From: Acinetobacter sp. ANC 4169
GTDB taxonomy: Bacteria; Pseudomonadota; Gammaproteobacteria; Pseudomonadales; Moraxellaceae
Assembly (NCBI RefSeq): GCF_002135355.1
Contig: NZ_NEGE01000004.1
Coordinates: 1 to 64,000 of the forward strand
Length of the DNA: 64,000 nucleotides
Reading direction: 5' to 3'
In this document: positions 35,977 through 44,392 of the stretch, piece by piece
Layout of the letters: each line of letters starts with the position of its first letter
Numbering within the stretch: the stretch's first letter is position 1
The notes under the pieces: generated by a model
Told to the model about the DNA's origin: nothing
Databases searched by the model: none
What the model saw: only the letters and a program-made list of their open reading frames with translations
Program-made: the position numbers and the translations under genes

Positions 35977-36016
35977 AAATTCAGCTAAAATATCGACACA
36001 TATTTTAGCTGAATTT
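35977..36016. terminator. long perfect stem-loop
   Basis: A 17-base perfect stem (AAATTCAGCTAAAATAT and its complement) with loop CGACAC lies between the coiled-coil gene and the EamA gene, ending six bases before the next start codon. It probably ends the prlC group and may also shape the leader of the EamA mRNA. Confidence 0.7.
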
Positions 36017-36021
36017 GTTTA

Positions 36022-36894
36022 ATGCCCACCCCAAGAAGCAACCTTAATTTAATCAAGGCACTCAGCTTTCTCACCTGCTCTGCTTTTCTGTTTTCCCTGA
36101 TGGGTGTCTGTATTCGTTATGCATCGCACAGCGTAGACAATCCCACCATTGTTTTTTTCCGCAATTTTGTCGGTCTGTTTATTTTTCTGCCGCTGATTTT
36201 TAGCAAAGGCATTGGATTTTTTAAGACGGAAAAAATCTGGATGCATAGCTGGCGTGCCGTGATCGGACTGATTGCCATGTATGGGTTCTTTTATGCCATT
36301 GCCCATTTAAAACTGTCCAATGCCATGGTGTTCACCTATTCTTCTCCGATTTTTATTCCACTGATTGCCTGGTTATTCCTGAAAGAAAAAATCACCAAAT
36401 CCATGCTGCTTGCGGCGGCCATTGGTCTGGCCGGGGTGATATTTGTAGCCAAGCCTGATGCAGGCATGTTTAACCAGATGTCAGTGATTGGTCTGGGGGC
36501 AAGCTTCTTGGCAGCCATGGCCTTTGTGACAGTACGTGCACTCACCAGTACCGAATCGCCAGAAAAAATCGTGTTTTATTTCTGCTTTATAGGCACTCTC
36601 ATTTCCATGATTCCGATGTTCTGGTTATGGCGTCCTTATACTTGGACTGAACTTGGTTTCTTGATTGGCGCGGGTCTGCTGGCCAATATCAGCCAAATTT
36701 TTATGTCTAATGCCTATAAACTCGCCCCTGCCGGACAAATTGGCCCAGTGAATTATATTGCGATTATTTTTGCCGGCATCTGGGGCTTTATATTCTGGCA
36801 AGAAACACCTGATCATTATAGCCTGATGGGCTTCGGGCTGATTTTGAGTGCGATTATTCTTTGTAGTCCCTTGATTCAAAAGCGCTCAGCTTAA
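36022..36894 (+). CDS. DMT superfamily (EamA) transporter
   Basis: A 290-residue inner-membrane protein with ten helices in two EamA repeats. The first contains FSLMGVCIRYASHSVDNPTI and the second begins near SVIGLGASFLAAMAFVTVRA. The FSPIFIPLIAWLFLKEK-type helix end (here YSSPIFIPLIAWLFLKEK) is typical of the family. Substrate unknown. There is no clear ribosome site before the ATG, which closely follows a 17-base stem-loop. Confidence 0.85.
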   Translation: MPTPRSNLNLIKALSFLTCSAFLFSLMGVCIRYASHSVDNPTIVFFRNFVGLFIFLPLIFSKGIGFFKTEKIWMHSWRAVIGLIAMYGFFYAIAHLKLSNAMVFTYSSPIFIPLIAWLFLKEKITKSMLLAAAIGLAGVIFVAKPDAGMFNQMSVIGLGASFLAAMAFVTVRALTSTESPEKIVFYFCFIGTLISMIPMFWLWRPYTWTELGFLIGAGLLANISQIFMSNAYKLAPAGQIGPVNYIAIIFAGIWGFIFWQETPDHYSLMGFGLILSAIILCSPLIQKRSA

Positions 36895-36930
36895 TCATTC
36901 AGGCCGATCTTCCAAATATAAATAAGGCAT

Positions 36931-36957
36931 AAAAAAGCACCCGAAGGTGCTTTTTTA
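36931..36957. terminator. bidirectional terminator
   Basis: AAAGCACC/GGTGCTTT stem, loop CGAA, with flanking A/T runs, shared by the convergent EamA and TRAP permease genes. Confidence 0.88.
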
Positions 36958-36967
36958 GAATGATAAA

Positions 36968-39166
36968 TTAATGATACCAACCGAACATTTTAAAAATATA
37001 CGGCGCATAAGTCACAATCAGCAAGGATGGGAACAGCACCATAATCGGCAGCAACCAGCGTTCATAACGGTAATAGAACTTGGTGTATTTGGCCTTCGCT
37101 TCCGCATCGGCCGCACGCACCTCATCATCACCCACCGACATTCGGGTCAGGAGATGATTCAGCGCCACTGGCGGAGATACATAGCCCAGCTCAAATGCAA
37201 CCAATACAATCATCCAGAAATGGATTGGATGGATGCCATTTTCATAAGCCACTGGGGCAATGGTTGCAGCCACCAGAATAACCGCGCCAAACGGGTCTGT
37301 AGTCATGCCGACAATTGCCAGCAATAGGGCAATAAAGGCCAGTGAAATATAGATGTTACCCAAATGCGTTGGCAACAATTCCACCACTTCACTACGTTCA
37401 ATCAGACCACCTACACTTGCAGACAAAGCCATCAAGATAATCAGTGCTCCAATATGTCCAACGGTTTCTGCCGAAGCAAACCACATGGAATGAGCAAAAC
37501 CACGTGATTTTTCTCCCCCATGCGGCGTATGGTCACGCATAAAGGTCGACTGTTTTTCATGTTCCAAAGCTAAAGCAGCATGACGGTCTGGTGGCGTCAC
37601 AAAACGATCGCCCCACCACTTATCAAACATAATATAAGCAATCAGAATAATAGGCAGAATCACCGGTGCAGTGAATTCATCCATTTGGGTATCCAGACCC
37701 AGGGTATACATTAAAATGACAACAACAGTAATCACAATATAAGGAATCACCGGCACAATGGCTTTCAACATGCCCGGCACCGCCACTCTAGGCGAATTCA
37801 CACGGAAACGTGTTTCCGCAAGATACAGCGATACACCCAGGAAGATTAAAGCCGTCAGCCAGAATACATAGATACCATGATCAAACAGTTCATCTGAAGT
37901 CACATGTCGGCTGTCGAGCATCGAAATCAGAATCACCAGCAAGCATGGACGAATCACCACCCCCAGCGAGCCTGACATGGCTGAAACAGCCAAGGCATAT
38001 TGACGGCGAGAACCCGAGTTCCAGACTTCCTTATAAATGATCGCACCTGCCGCCACAACGAAGATCCCTGATGCACCGGTATAAGCGGTTGGAATCGCAG
38101 CAGCAATCAAAATCAACCAGGTCAGGGTTTCAGGTGCCAGATTCCAGGGACGTAAAATACCGAGGAATAAATCCATCACCCGGGTTTGGGTCAATAGCAT
38201 ACCTGCCCAGATAAACAGGGCTAGGTTTAAGAAAATGCCTGAGAATTCCACCAGAATTCCGAGGTAAATCCCTTGCCCCATTGGATAATCCATGACAAAG
38301 GTAAAAACCAGCCCGGTCACCAATGCCATGTAGGCATATAAAGGCACACTCAGTAAAGCCAGCCCCAGATTACCCTTAGCTTCCTGTTTGGCTGCAGGTG
38401 GTTTAAACAGTTGTAGCAGACTGATCAGGGTCAAGGTAATAAATAGGAAAATCCACAGCCAGTAAACAGTCAGTGTTTCATAGGTTGAAGCCACACCCGA
38501 ATTGATAATGGAATGGTATTGGCTGAGTACCGATGCAGTGAGCAGACCATTACCCAATGCCATAAACAGGGCATAAACGCGATAATCCAGCTTGGTGGTT
38601 GGCGCACGTAAACCAATATGGTGAAACTTGACAGAAGCAGTAATTGCAGCGACCACAACCATCAGCAATAAAATAATCACACGGTTTTCAGTACCAAATT
38701 TAAAGACACCAAAGAATGATGTTTCAAGGGTACGGTAACTTCTTATCGTTGGATGATCATCCATATATTTAATGGCTTTATCATAGAACTGATACTTTTC
38801 CTGACATTGTTGTTGTCCTGCCATGACCGAAGCCCGGACATCTGCTTCCGATGTAGTACCGAAAATATCGGCAAACTCATCATTGGCATTGGCCTTCATC
38901 TGCTTCTGTACTTGTGCATCAATATCTGGATGTAAATCACAGCTTGGCTTGGTGGGTTCTGCACGTAAAAAAGAATATTGCATGCCAATTTGTTCATTGC
39001 CATACAAACGTTCACCCACACGTAATAGCTGTCCATGAATCATCTCACCGGTACCGATGATGAGCGTGAGCAAAAGCAGTAAGAGAATGACAAAAGTCGA
39101 AATCCATTCTGTCCATATATAACGTAACAGACCTAATCCTGATCTGTTGTTTTCATCATTTTGCAT
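36968..39166 (-). CDS. TRAP transporter large permease, extended
   Basis: A 732-residue inner-membrane protein with about 16 helices. The C-terminal roughly 430 residues fit the DctM large subunit (AAIPTAYTGASGIFVVAAGA, GMTTDPFGAVILVAATIAP, LGYVSPPVALNHLLTRMSVG). The N-terminal 300 residues hold extra helices and a roughly 120-residue periplasmic loop with two Cys (about 45-165), so this looks like a DctQ-DctM type fusion with an added domain. No DctP solute-binding protein gene is nearby. Its partner is likely the TatT lipoprotein upstream in the same orientation. Confidence 0.85.
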   Translation of the reverse strand: MQNDENNRSGLGLLRYIWTEWISTFVILLLLLLTLIIGTGEMIHGQLLRVGERLYGNEQIGMQYSFLRAEPTKPSCDLHPDIDAQVQKQMKANANDEFADIFGTTSEADVRASVMAGQQQCQEKYQFYDKAIKYMDDHPTIRSYRTLETSFFGVFKFGTENRVIILLLMVVVAAITASVKFHHIGLRAPTTKLDYRVYALFMALGNGLLTASVLSQYHSIINSGVASTYETLTVYWLWIFLFITLTLISLLQLFKPPAAKQEAKGNLGLALLSVPLYAYMALVTGLVFTFVMDYPMGQGIYLGILVEFSGIFLNLALFIWAGMLLTQTRVMDLFLGILRPWNLAPETLTWLILIAAAIPTAYTGASGIFVVAAGAIIYKEVWNSGSRRQYALAVSAMSGSLGVVIRPCLLVILISMLDSRHVTSDELFDHGIYVFWLTALIFLGVSLYLAETRFRVNSPRVAVPGMLKAIVPVIPYIVITVVVILMYTLGLDTQMDEFTAPVILPIILIAYIMFDKWWGDRFVTPPDRHAALALEHEKQSTFMRDHTPHGGEKSRGFAHSMWFASAETVGHIGALIILMALSASVGGLIERSEVVELLPTHLGNIYISLAFIALLLAIVGMTTDPFGAVILVAATIAPVAYENGIHPIHFWMIVLVAFELGYVSPPVALNHLLTRMSVGDDEVRAADAEAKAKYTKFYYRYERWLLPIMVLFPSLLIVTYAPYIFKMFGWYH

Positions 39167-39351
39167 GTGCCTTCCTATTTCTTATTTTGATCATTGCCAC
39201 AGCTTCAGCAATGCCAACTTTCCCTTTCTGAATAGACAATACCCTTTCTCTATTCAATCTCTTTATTCTTATGAACAAATTTGCATTAACTCGATACCAA
39301 TGAAAATGACAATATGTATTTTCTTTTCTGTTTTAAATGTCAATCTCGCCA

Positions 39352-39921
39352 CTATTCCACGAAATATTCCCATAAAACATAGGCCAAGGCGATTACTACC
39401 CCTCCAATCACTCCTAATAAATGTGCTTCGACCAATACCGGACTGCCAATCAGTTCAGCTGTGCCGACACTGCCGACCGTATTTTCCCAAATCAATTTCC
39501 CCAAAATCAGGCACAACACCAATGCCGCAAAATTACGTTCTTTCCGATACAGCAAATGCACACATGCTACGGTGACATATGCCCCATGCAATACCCCGGA
39601 CAAGCCCGCATAGGCTTCTATATCGGGAAAGAAATAATAAAAACACAGGCTGATAAACGGCGGAAGTAATACCAATAAAGCAATAAAATGCCAGATTTTG
39701 ACGCGAGGAAAAATGAAAGGTAAGCAGGCGAAAGCCAGCATATTCAGCAGATAATGAATCCATCCCACATGTACCCAATGGGCAGTCCATAAACGCCAGA
39801 ATTCTTTTAACAAACTGGCTTGCCAATAGATAAATGAATCTGCAAAAACTTGAAGGCATGCCGAGAAAGACATTACAAATGCAATAAAAATAATTTTTCG
39901 CATCAGAAACGGGTCTTTCAT
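39352..39921 (-). CDS. rrtA: rhombosortase
   Basis: A 189-residue rhomboid-family intramembrane serine protease that processes proteins with a GlyGly-CTERM tail. Six helices; the catalytic Ser is in GLSGVLHG and the catalytic His in VLVEAHLLGVIGG, with an HWVHVGWIHYLLNMLAFACL helix as in other rhombosortases. The ATG at 39921 has GGAGG eight bases upstream and is preferred to the ATG at 39966. It lies between the TatT and TRAP permease genes on the same strand. No GlyGly-CTERM substrate is encoded in this window. Confidence 0.85.
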   Translation of the reverse strand: MKDPFLMRKIIFIAFVMSFSACLQVFADSFIYWQASLLKEFWRLWTAHWVHVGWIHYLLNMLAFACLPFIFPRVKIWHFIALLVLLPPFISLCFYYFFPDIEAYAGLSGVLHGAYVTVACVHLLYRKERNFAALVLCLILGKLIWENTVGSVGTAELIGSPVLVEAHLLGVIGGVVIALAYVLWEYFVE

Positions 39922-40011
39922 GGGCATGCCCTCCAGCTTAGAAGTAATGTATTCAAATGAACCCATCCTTCAAGCCACTCTTTTTTTTATTCTCTGTTCA
40001 GCACGCTCGAC

Positions 40012-41067
40012 TTAAGATGATGCCGCGCTATCATTTTCAGTGAACAAATCATCCAATTCTGCAGAATTGTCCTTCTCATCCCAGAAACGTTGCATGCCAT
40101 CATCATTAGAGCGGATTCCGGTATGTTCCGTCCAATAACGGTCTGAAATACCCTGCACCATATTTTGTGCCATGCTGTCTACAAGTCGAAATTGTGGATT
40201 GACCGGTTTTTCTTCAGTACGGGCAGCGGCAAATGCTTTCAGTGCATCACGCATCTTGGCATCATCGCCACTGGCTTGAGCTGCAACCGCATACAAGGCA
40301 TGAGATAAACGCACCCCTTTTTGCTCACCCAGCTGTACCGACTGTTTTAAAGTCTGGTAAGGATCTGGCTTGCCATCGCCTGCACCCGGCAATAAGGTCC
40401 AAATGACTGCACGTGCTGCTTCTGGTGCTCCCCAGAATTTAGCATTGTCCAGACACACCATACCGCGTTCAACCACGGCAGCGATATCTTTCGGTACATT
40501 CACTGCACCGCCAGAATTAATGTCATTGGTCATGGCCTGTAAGCCACTGATCATTCCCATCAAATACACGGTTTGATCCAGATCGCTTTTCATTTTTGGG
40601 CATCCATCACCCAAGGCCTTATTATATTTTGCTTCCCAACGCTTTTCTAACAGCTGGTAGCCTGCATATTGACGTTGTGCAGCAATGGCAGCCCAGCGTT
40701 TTTGTTGAATACGGGCATCTTGCGCTTCTGAAACCTGACCGGCTTTAGAGGCACGTAAATAATGTAATTCTGCTTCTAATGCCTGATTTTCAGCACAGAT
40801 TCCTGATGAAGCATATAACAGTACCGCAATACGGGTTGGATCTGCCCCCATATCTTTGGTTGACATAATGGCTGGCGTTAAGGCATTGCCTGAATTACAC
40901 GCCATATCCGCATCATCCATAGCTAAGATTGGCGGTACAATATGTTTCTCACTAAAACCTAGGGCAATATTTGCCCCTGATTTAACCACTTGAGAACACC
41001 CTGATAATAAAGAACTTGTAACGATGACAACTGCCATACCCTGGCATATTTTTTGGACTTGCGACAT
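40012..41067 (-). CDS. TRAP-associated TatT-family lipoprotein
   Basis: A 351-residue lipoprotein: lipobox LLSGC near residue 27, then a helical TPR-like body. It resembles the TatT component of TRAP-associated systems described in Treponema (trimeric, binds near the solute-binding protein). Conserved features include AVLLYASSGICAENQALEA and VWTLLPGAGDGKPDPYQTLK-like segments; the C-terminus is acidic. AGGACAGG upstream supports the ATG at 41067. It is the upstream gene of the TatT-rhombosortase-permease group. Gaps of 90 and 185 bases leave co-transcription unproven. Confidence 0.8.
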   Translation of the reverse strand: MSQVQKICQGMAVVIVTSSLLSGCSQVVKSGANIALGFSEKHIVPPILAMDDADMACNSGNALTPAIMSTKDMGADPTRIAVLLYASSGICAENQALEAELHYLRASKAGQVSEAQDARIQQKRWAAIAAQRQYAGYQLLEKRWEAKYNKALGDGCPKMKSDLDQTVYLMGMISGLQAMTNDINSGGAVNVPKDIAAVVERGMVCLDNAKFWGAPEAARAVIWTLLPGAGDGKPDPYQTLKQSVQLGEQKGVRLSHALYAVAAQASGDDAKMRDALKAFAAARTEEKPVNPQFRLVDSMAQNMVQGISDRYWTEHTGIRSNDDGMQRFWDEKDNSAELDDLFTENDSAASS

Positions 41068-41225
41068 TTTCCTGTCCTCTATAATTGTGTTTATGTCCAT
41101 AGCACCTAAACATATCAGATGCGAAATCTGAATAAAAGAGTATTCACTCTAATTAGGTTTGATACTTTGCCACGAAATGACGTACGGAAAATTGACTGTA
41201 TTCCATGAAGTTAAAAATTTTGGGC

Positions 41226-41265
41226 AAAAAAAAGTAGCATTGCGACGGTTCGGCACATGCTACTT
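41226..41265 (-). terminator. terminator of the 36-residue gene
   Basis: On the minus strand AAGTAGCAT/ATGCTACTT encloses a 16-base loop and is followed by TTTTTTTT, 16 bases after the small gene's stop. Confidence 0.85.
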
Positions 41266-41281
41266 ATCAAGGGGTAAAAGC

Positions 41282-41392
41282 CTATTGGCTTTCATGTTGT
41301 GCAAATCGATCCTTCAGCACGGTTCCTAGTCGTCCAATAACAATTGCCAAAACAATTGCTACCACCGGAAACATCCAAGTTGGAATCATCAT
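41282..41392 (-). CDS. small membrane protein, 36 residues
   Basis: A short gene with full expression signals: GAGGA seven bases before ATG-ATG, a 36-codon frame and a strong terminator 16 bases after the stop. The protein reads MMIPTWMFPVVAIVLAIVIG, then RLGTVLKDRFAQHESQ, i.e. one transmembrane helix (about 7-23) and a charged cytoplasmic tail. Such small single-pass proteins often modulate larger membrane complexes. I do not recognise the family. Confidence 0.7.
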   Translation of the reverse strand: MMIPTWMFPVVAIVLAIVIGRLGTVLKDRFAQHESQ

Positions 41393-41584
41393 GACGATTT
41401 CCTCATTTGCTGTTGGTGTTTTTAATTTACATTTAGCTTAAATAATTCCGGGGAAAAATTGTCTGACAATTGCAATATTTGTTATTTTTCTGATTCAACT
41501 GTCTTACAAAAAACAAATACTTATATTCATGTTATTGATTATTAATATTTTAATTAAAATAAATTTTATACAACTGTCTAACAA

Positions 41585-41971
41585 TCAGGTCAATTTCGCC
41601 AGTTTTTTCAGTGCTTTCCATTGCTGAAAGGATAATTGATCGATCCAGATCAAGAGTGGCTTCTCCTGAAAATGCTGGAAATACACCACTATATAAAGCT
41701 GATGATCAACCAGATGACTAATCGATACGCGTTTTACCTGTTGTGATTTTAAATGTGAAAGTGACCATTCACGTGCATGCAAATGCTCAAAACAGATCGG
41801 TTGAGGAACTTTTAAGCCATAGGCATAGGTCAGCACACCCAACAAAATGCACAGCAACCATAACCATGCCGGCAAGAGTTGCTGTAAAAGTACAATTAAT
41901 AAAGTAAAAATGATCAGCTGAAATACAAAGGCCAAACGACTGCGTTTCAGCTGAAAACAACGATTAGCCAT
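41585..41971 (-). CDS. ygfX: YgfX (CptA) family membrane protein
   Basis: A 128-residue protein with two adjacent helices (about 13-47, LAFVFQLIIFTLLIVLLQQL and LLCILLGVLTYAYGL) and a soluble C-terminal domain ending WKALKKLAKLT. Size, topology and position directly after sdhE match the YgfX/CptA partner of SdhE (CptB), first described as a toxin-antitoxin pair and later linked to succinate dehydrogenase flavinylation. It overlaps sdhE by eight bases, implying coupling. Confidence 0.82.
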   Translation of the reverse strand: MANRCFQLKRSRLAFVFQLIIFTLLIVLLQQLLPAWLWLLCILLGVLTYAYGLKVPQPICFEHLHAREWSLSHLKSQQVKRVSISHLVDHQLYIVVYFQHFQEKPLLIWIDQLSFQQWKALKKLAKLT

Positions 41972-42221
41972 GAACGTAATGCTTCAACTTGACAATCAAG
42001 GCTCTCATTTCCGGACGAGGGGGTTCAGAAACTTCCATAAACCAATCTAACAGGTCTGGGTCTTCTTGTGCGACCAATTCGGCAAAAACTTCTTTCTCGG
42101 CTGCATCAGCCTGTAAATAATGATTTTTTACATAGGGATCAAAGTACACATCAATTTCTTTTAAACCGCGACGAGCACGATAAATGACTTTGCGTTCTTC
42201 CAAGCTGATTTCTTCGCTCAT
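41964..42221 (-). CDS. sdhE: succinate dehydrogenase assembly factor SdhE
   Basis: An 85-residue helical protein that promotes covalent FAD attachment to SdhA. The signature RGxxE appears as RARRGLKEIDVYFD. It ends with DPDLLDWFMEVSEPP and PEMRALIVKLK, as in other SdhE/CptB. The ATG at 42221 has GGGGA six bases upstream; an ATG four codons earlier is less likely. It forms an operon with ygfX. Confidence 0.94.
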   Translation of the reverse strand: MSEEISLEERKVIYRARRGLKEIDVYFDPYVKNHYLQADAAEKEVFAELVAQEDPDLLDWFMEVSEPPRPEMRALIVKLKHYVHG

Positions 42222-42393
42222 AGCTTTCCCCAACTGTGTGAAAATTTTTGCTAGTTTACCCTATCCCTCTCCCCTATTTCGAGCCATTTCCCCGAATTGA
42301 CCAAATTCATCATTTTATATGCAGATTTGAGCATTCATCTCATTGTGGCTTGCGGCTCAATCTTCTAATTTTTAACTAACAATAACTTTGTAG

Positions 42394-43581
42394 ATGGACA
42401 CAACAATAATGCAATCAGCTGCGATCCGACCTTTAGCCAATATGCTGCCACGTCATTTATTTAACGCAGAGCATGAAGCCTTCCGTGAAAGCGTACGAAA
42501 ATTTTATGAAAAGGAAGTGGTTCCCAATATTGCCAAATATGAACAGCAACAGCATGTTGACCGGGATTTATGGAACAAGGCCGGTGCAATGGGCCTACTT
42601 TGTGCCACCATGCCAGAGCAATACGGGGGATCGGGTGTAGACCGTCTTTACAGTATGATCCTGATTGAAGAACAGGCCTATGCCATGGATTCATCCACTG
42701 GCTTTTCACTACATTCGGATATTGTAGCCAATTACATCTTCAATTTTGGCAATGAGCAACAGAAATCAAATTGGTTACCGAAAATGGCTTCAGGTGAAGT
42801 GGTCACTGCTATTGCCATGACTGAACCGGGAACCGGCTCAGACCTGCAAGCGGTACGTACCACTGCTGTACTGGATGGTGATGACTATGTGATTAATGGT
42901 TCGAAAATCTTTATCACCAATGGCTACCTGTGTGACATGGCCATTGTGGTCTGCAAAACAGGAGACAGCGATAAAGGTTCAGCCAATTTATCTTTACTCA
43001 TCGTTGAAGCTGACCGTGCTGGCTTTAGCAAAGGCAAACCCTTGAATAAAATTGGCATGAAAGGACAAGATACCTGTGAGTTGTTCTTTGACAATGTGCG
43101 CGTGCCTAAAGAAAATTTGCTGGGTATGGAAGGCATGGGTTTTATGATGCTAATGAAAGAACTGGCCTGGGAACGCATGCTGGTCGCCATCATTTGTCAG
43201 GCGGGAGCCGAAGCTGCATTTGCGCATACGGTGCAATACACCAAACAACGCCAAGCTTTTGGTAAACCGATTAGTGCTTTTCAAAATACCCGCTTTAAAC
43301 TGGCTGAATTACGTACCGAAATCGATTTTTGCCGTGCCTATCTGGATCGGTGTATGGAATTGCAGCTCTCTGAACAGCTGGGGATTGATGCTGCAGCAGC
43401 GGCGAAATACAAAATTTCCGAAATATTTTCTAAAGTCGTGGATGAATGCCTGCAACTGCATGGCGGTTATGGCTACATGATGGAATACCCAATCGCACGT
43501 GCCTATATCGATAACCGTGCCAACCGGATTTATGCCGGTACCAATGAAATTATGAAAGAACTGATTTCGCGTTCACTATAA
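42394..43581 (+). CDS. acyl-CoA dehydrogenase (long-chain/isovaleryl type)
   Basis: A 395-residue FAD enzyme for the first step of beta-oxidation of acyl-CoA. It has the N-terminal helical domain, AMTEPGTGSDLQAVRTTA (FAD site), the MKGQDTCELFFDNVRVP loop, and C-terminal LHGGYGYMMEYPIARAY and IYAGTNEIMKELISRSL. The usual MCAD catalytic Glu position in YxGT is Ala, and a Glu is present in LAWERMLVAI, which is where long-chain and isovaleryl dehydrogenases place the base. The start is 42394 or 42409. Own terminator follows. Confidence 0.93.
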   Translation: MDTTIMQSAAIRPLANMLPRHLFNAEHEAFRESVRKFYEKEVVPNIAKYEQQQHVDRDLWNKAGAMGLLCATMPEQYGGSGVDRLYSMILIEEQAYAMDSSTGFSLHSDIVANYIFNFGNEQQKSNWLPKMASGEVVTAIAMTEPGTGSDLQAVRTTAVLDGDDYVINGSKIFITNGYLCDMAIVVCKTGDSDKGSANLSLLIVEADRAGFSKGKPLNKIGMKGQDTCELFFDNVRVPKENLLGMEGMGFMMLMKELAWERMLVAIICQAGAEAAFAHTVQYTKQRQAFGKPISAFQNTRFKLAELRTEIDFCRAYLDRCMELQLSEQLGIDAAAAAKYKISEIFSKVVDECLQLHGGYGYMMEYPIARAYIDNRANRIYAGTNEIMKELISRSL

Positions 43582-43586
43582 TCAGA

Positions 43587-43614
43587 AGCCCATCTGTTGA
43601 TGGGCTTTTTTCTT
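43587..43614 (+). terminator. acyl-CoA dehydrogenase terminator
   Basis: AGCCCATC/GATGGGCT stem, loop TGTT, then TTTTTTCTTTT. It abuts the end of the opposing hydrolase pseudogene. Confidence 0.85.
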
Positions 43615-44234
43615 TTAGGCAATGTCTGCTAAAAATCCAGTAATCAACGCCAGCACCTGTTCCGGTTGTTCTTTATGCGGCATATGATGCAGACCTTGCA
43701 ATATCTGCAATTCAGCGGTTCCCTTCACTCCTGCAAAGATTTTCTGCGGCTGTGCTGTTGTTGCATATTCATCCAACTCACCATGAATGACCAAGCTTGG
43801 GCATTGTACTTGTGGCAGCACCTCACGTAAATTCCAGTCACTAAAGCCTTACAGCACTGTGGATATTCAGCAGCAATGGCTGCGGACATTCCCCCACCTA
43901 CACTATGACCGAGCACAATAAAATGTTTCAGATCAAAATAATCAAGCACAACCTTAAATCCATGGGTCGCTTCAGTCATGACAAAATCCAGTGCCAAAGA
44001 TTGGTCATTGACGGATGATTGCCCAAAGCCAATCCGGTCATAGGCATATACAACACGCTGGGTCTGAGCTGCAAGTTGCGCAGGAAAATCACGCCATAAA
44101 GCCACACTGCCCAGTGAATCATGCATCAATATAATCGGTGCCAATTCTGGATTAGCTTCAGCAGACTGCCATGATTTGGCATAAATGAAATAAGAATGAA
44201 ATGACAACTGGTATTCACGCGCTAAAATACTCAA
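43615..44234 (-). pseudogene. alpha/beta hydrolase, internal deletion and frameshift
   Basis: Two frames together give one alpha/beta hydrolase. The 5' part (44234 to about 43850) has LMHDSLGSVALWRDFPAQLA, the oxyanion loop and the nucleophile elbow GHSVGGGMS. The 3' part (about 43850 to 43615) reads FSDWNLREVLPQVQCPSLVI, then the acid in HGELDEYAT and His in GLHHMPHKEQP. The break falls after YPQCCKALVT, and the two parts sum to only about 205 codons, roughly 70-80 short of the family. The missing piece is the cap domain. The start codon is TTG. A functional product is very unlikely. Confidence 0.85.
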
Positions 44235-44332
44235 AACTTATTCCTATGCTGGCTTAATTCGTTTTGTTCCATCATGTAGGAGTTTGCCGCAGAACTAAAG
44301 ATTACAACTTGAACTCGTGATTCAATATGCAT

Positions 44333-44360
44333 AAAAAAAGGAGCATTTTGCTCCTTTTTT
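44333..44360 (-). terminator. almA-type gene terminator
   Basis: AAAGGAGCA/TGCTCCTTT stem with a TTT(T) loop, flanked by A- and T-runs, 33 bases after the monooxygenase stop. Confidence 0.85.
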
Positions 44361-44392
44361 AAATAACAATCAGGCTTAATAAGAAAACTCAA

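Noticed and set aside
36968..41067. GlyGly-CTERM substrate of the rhombosortase
   Set aside because: None of the neighbouring proteins ends with a Gly-rich motif, helix and basic tail.
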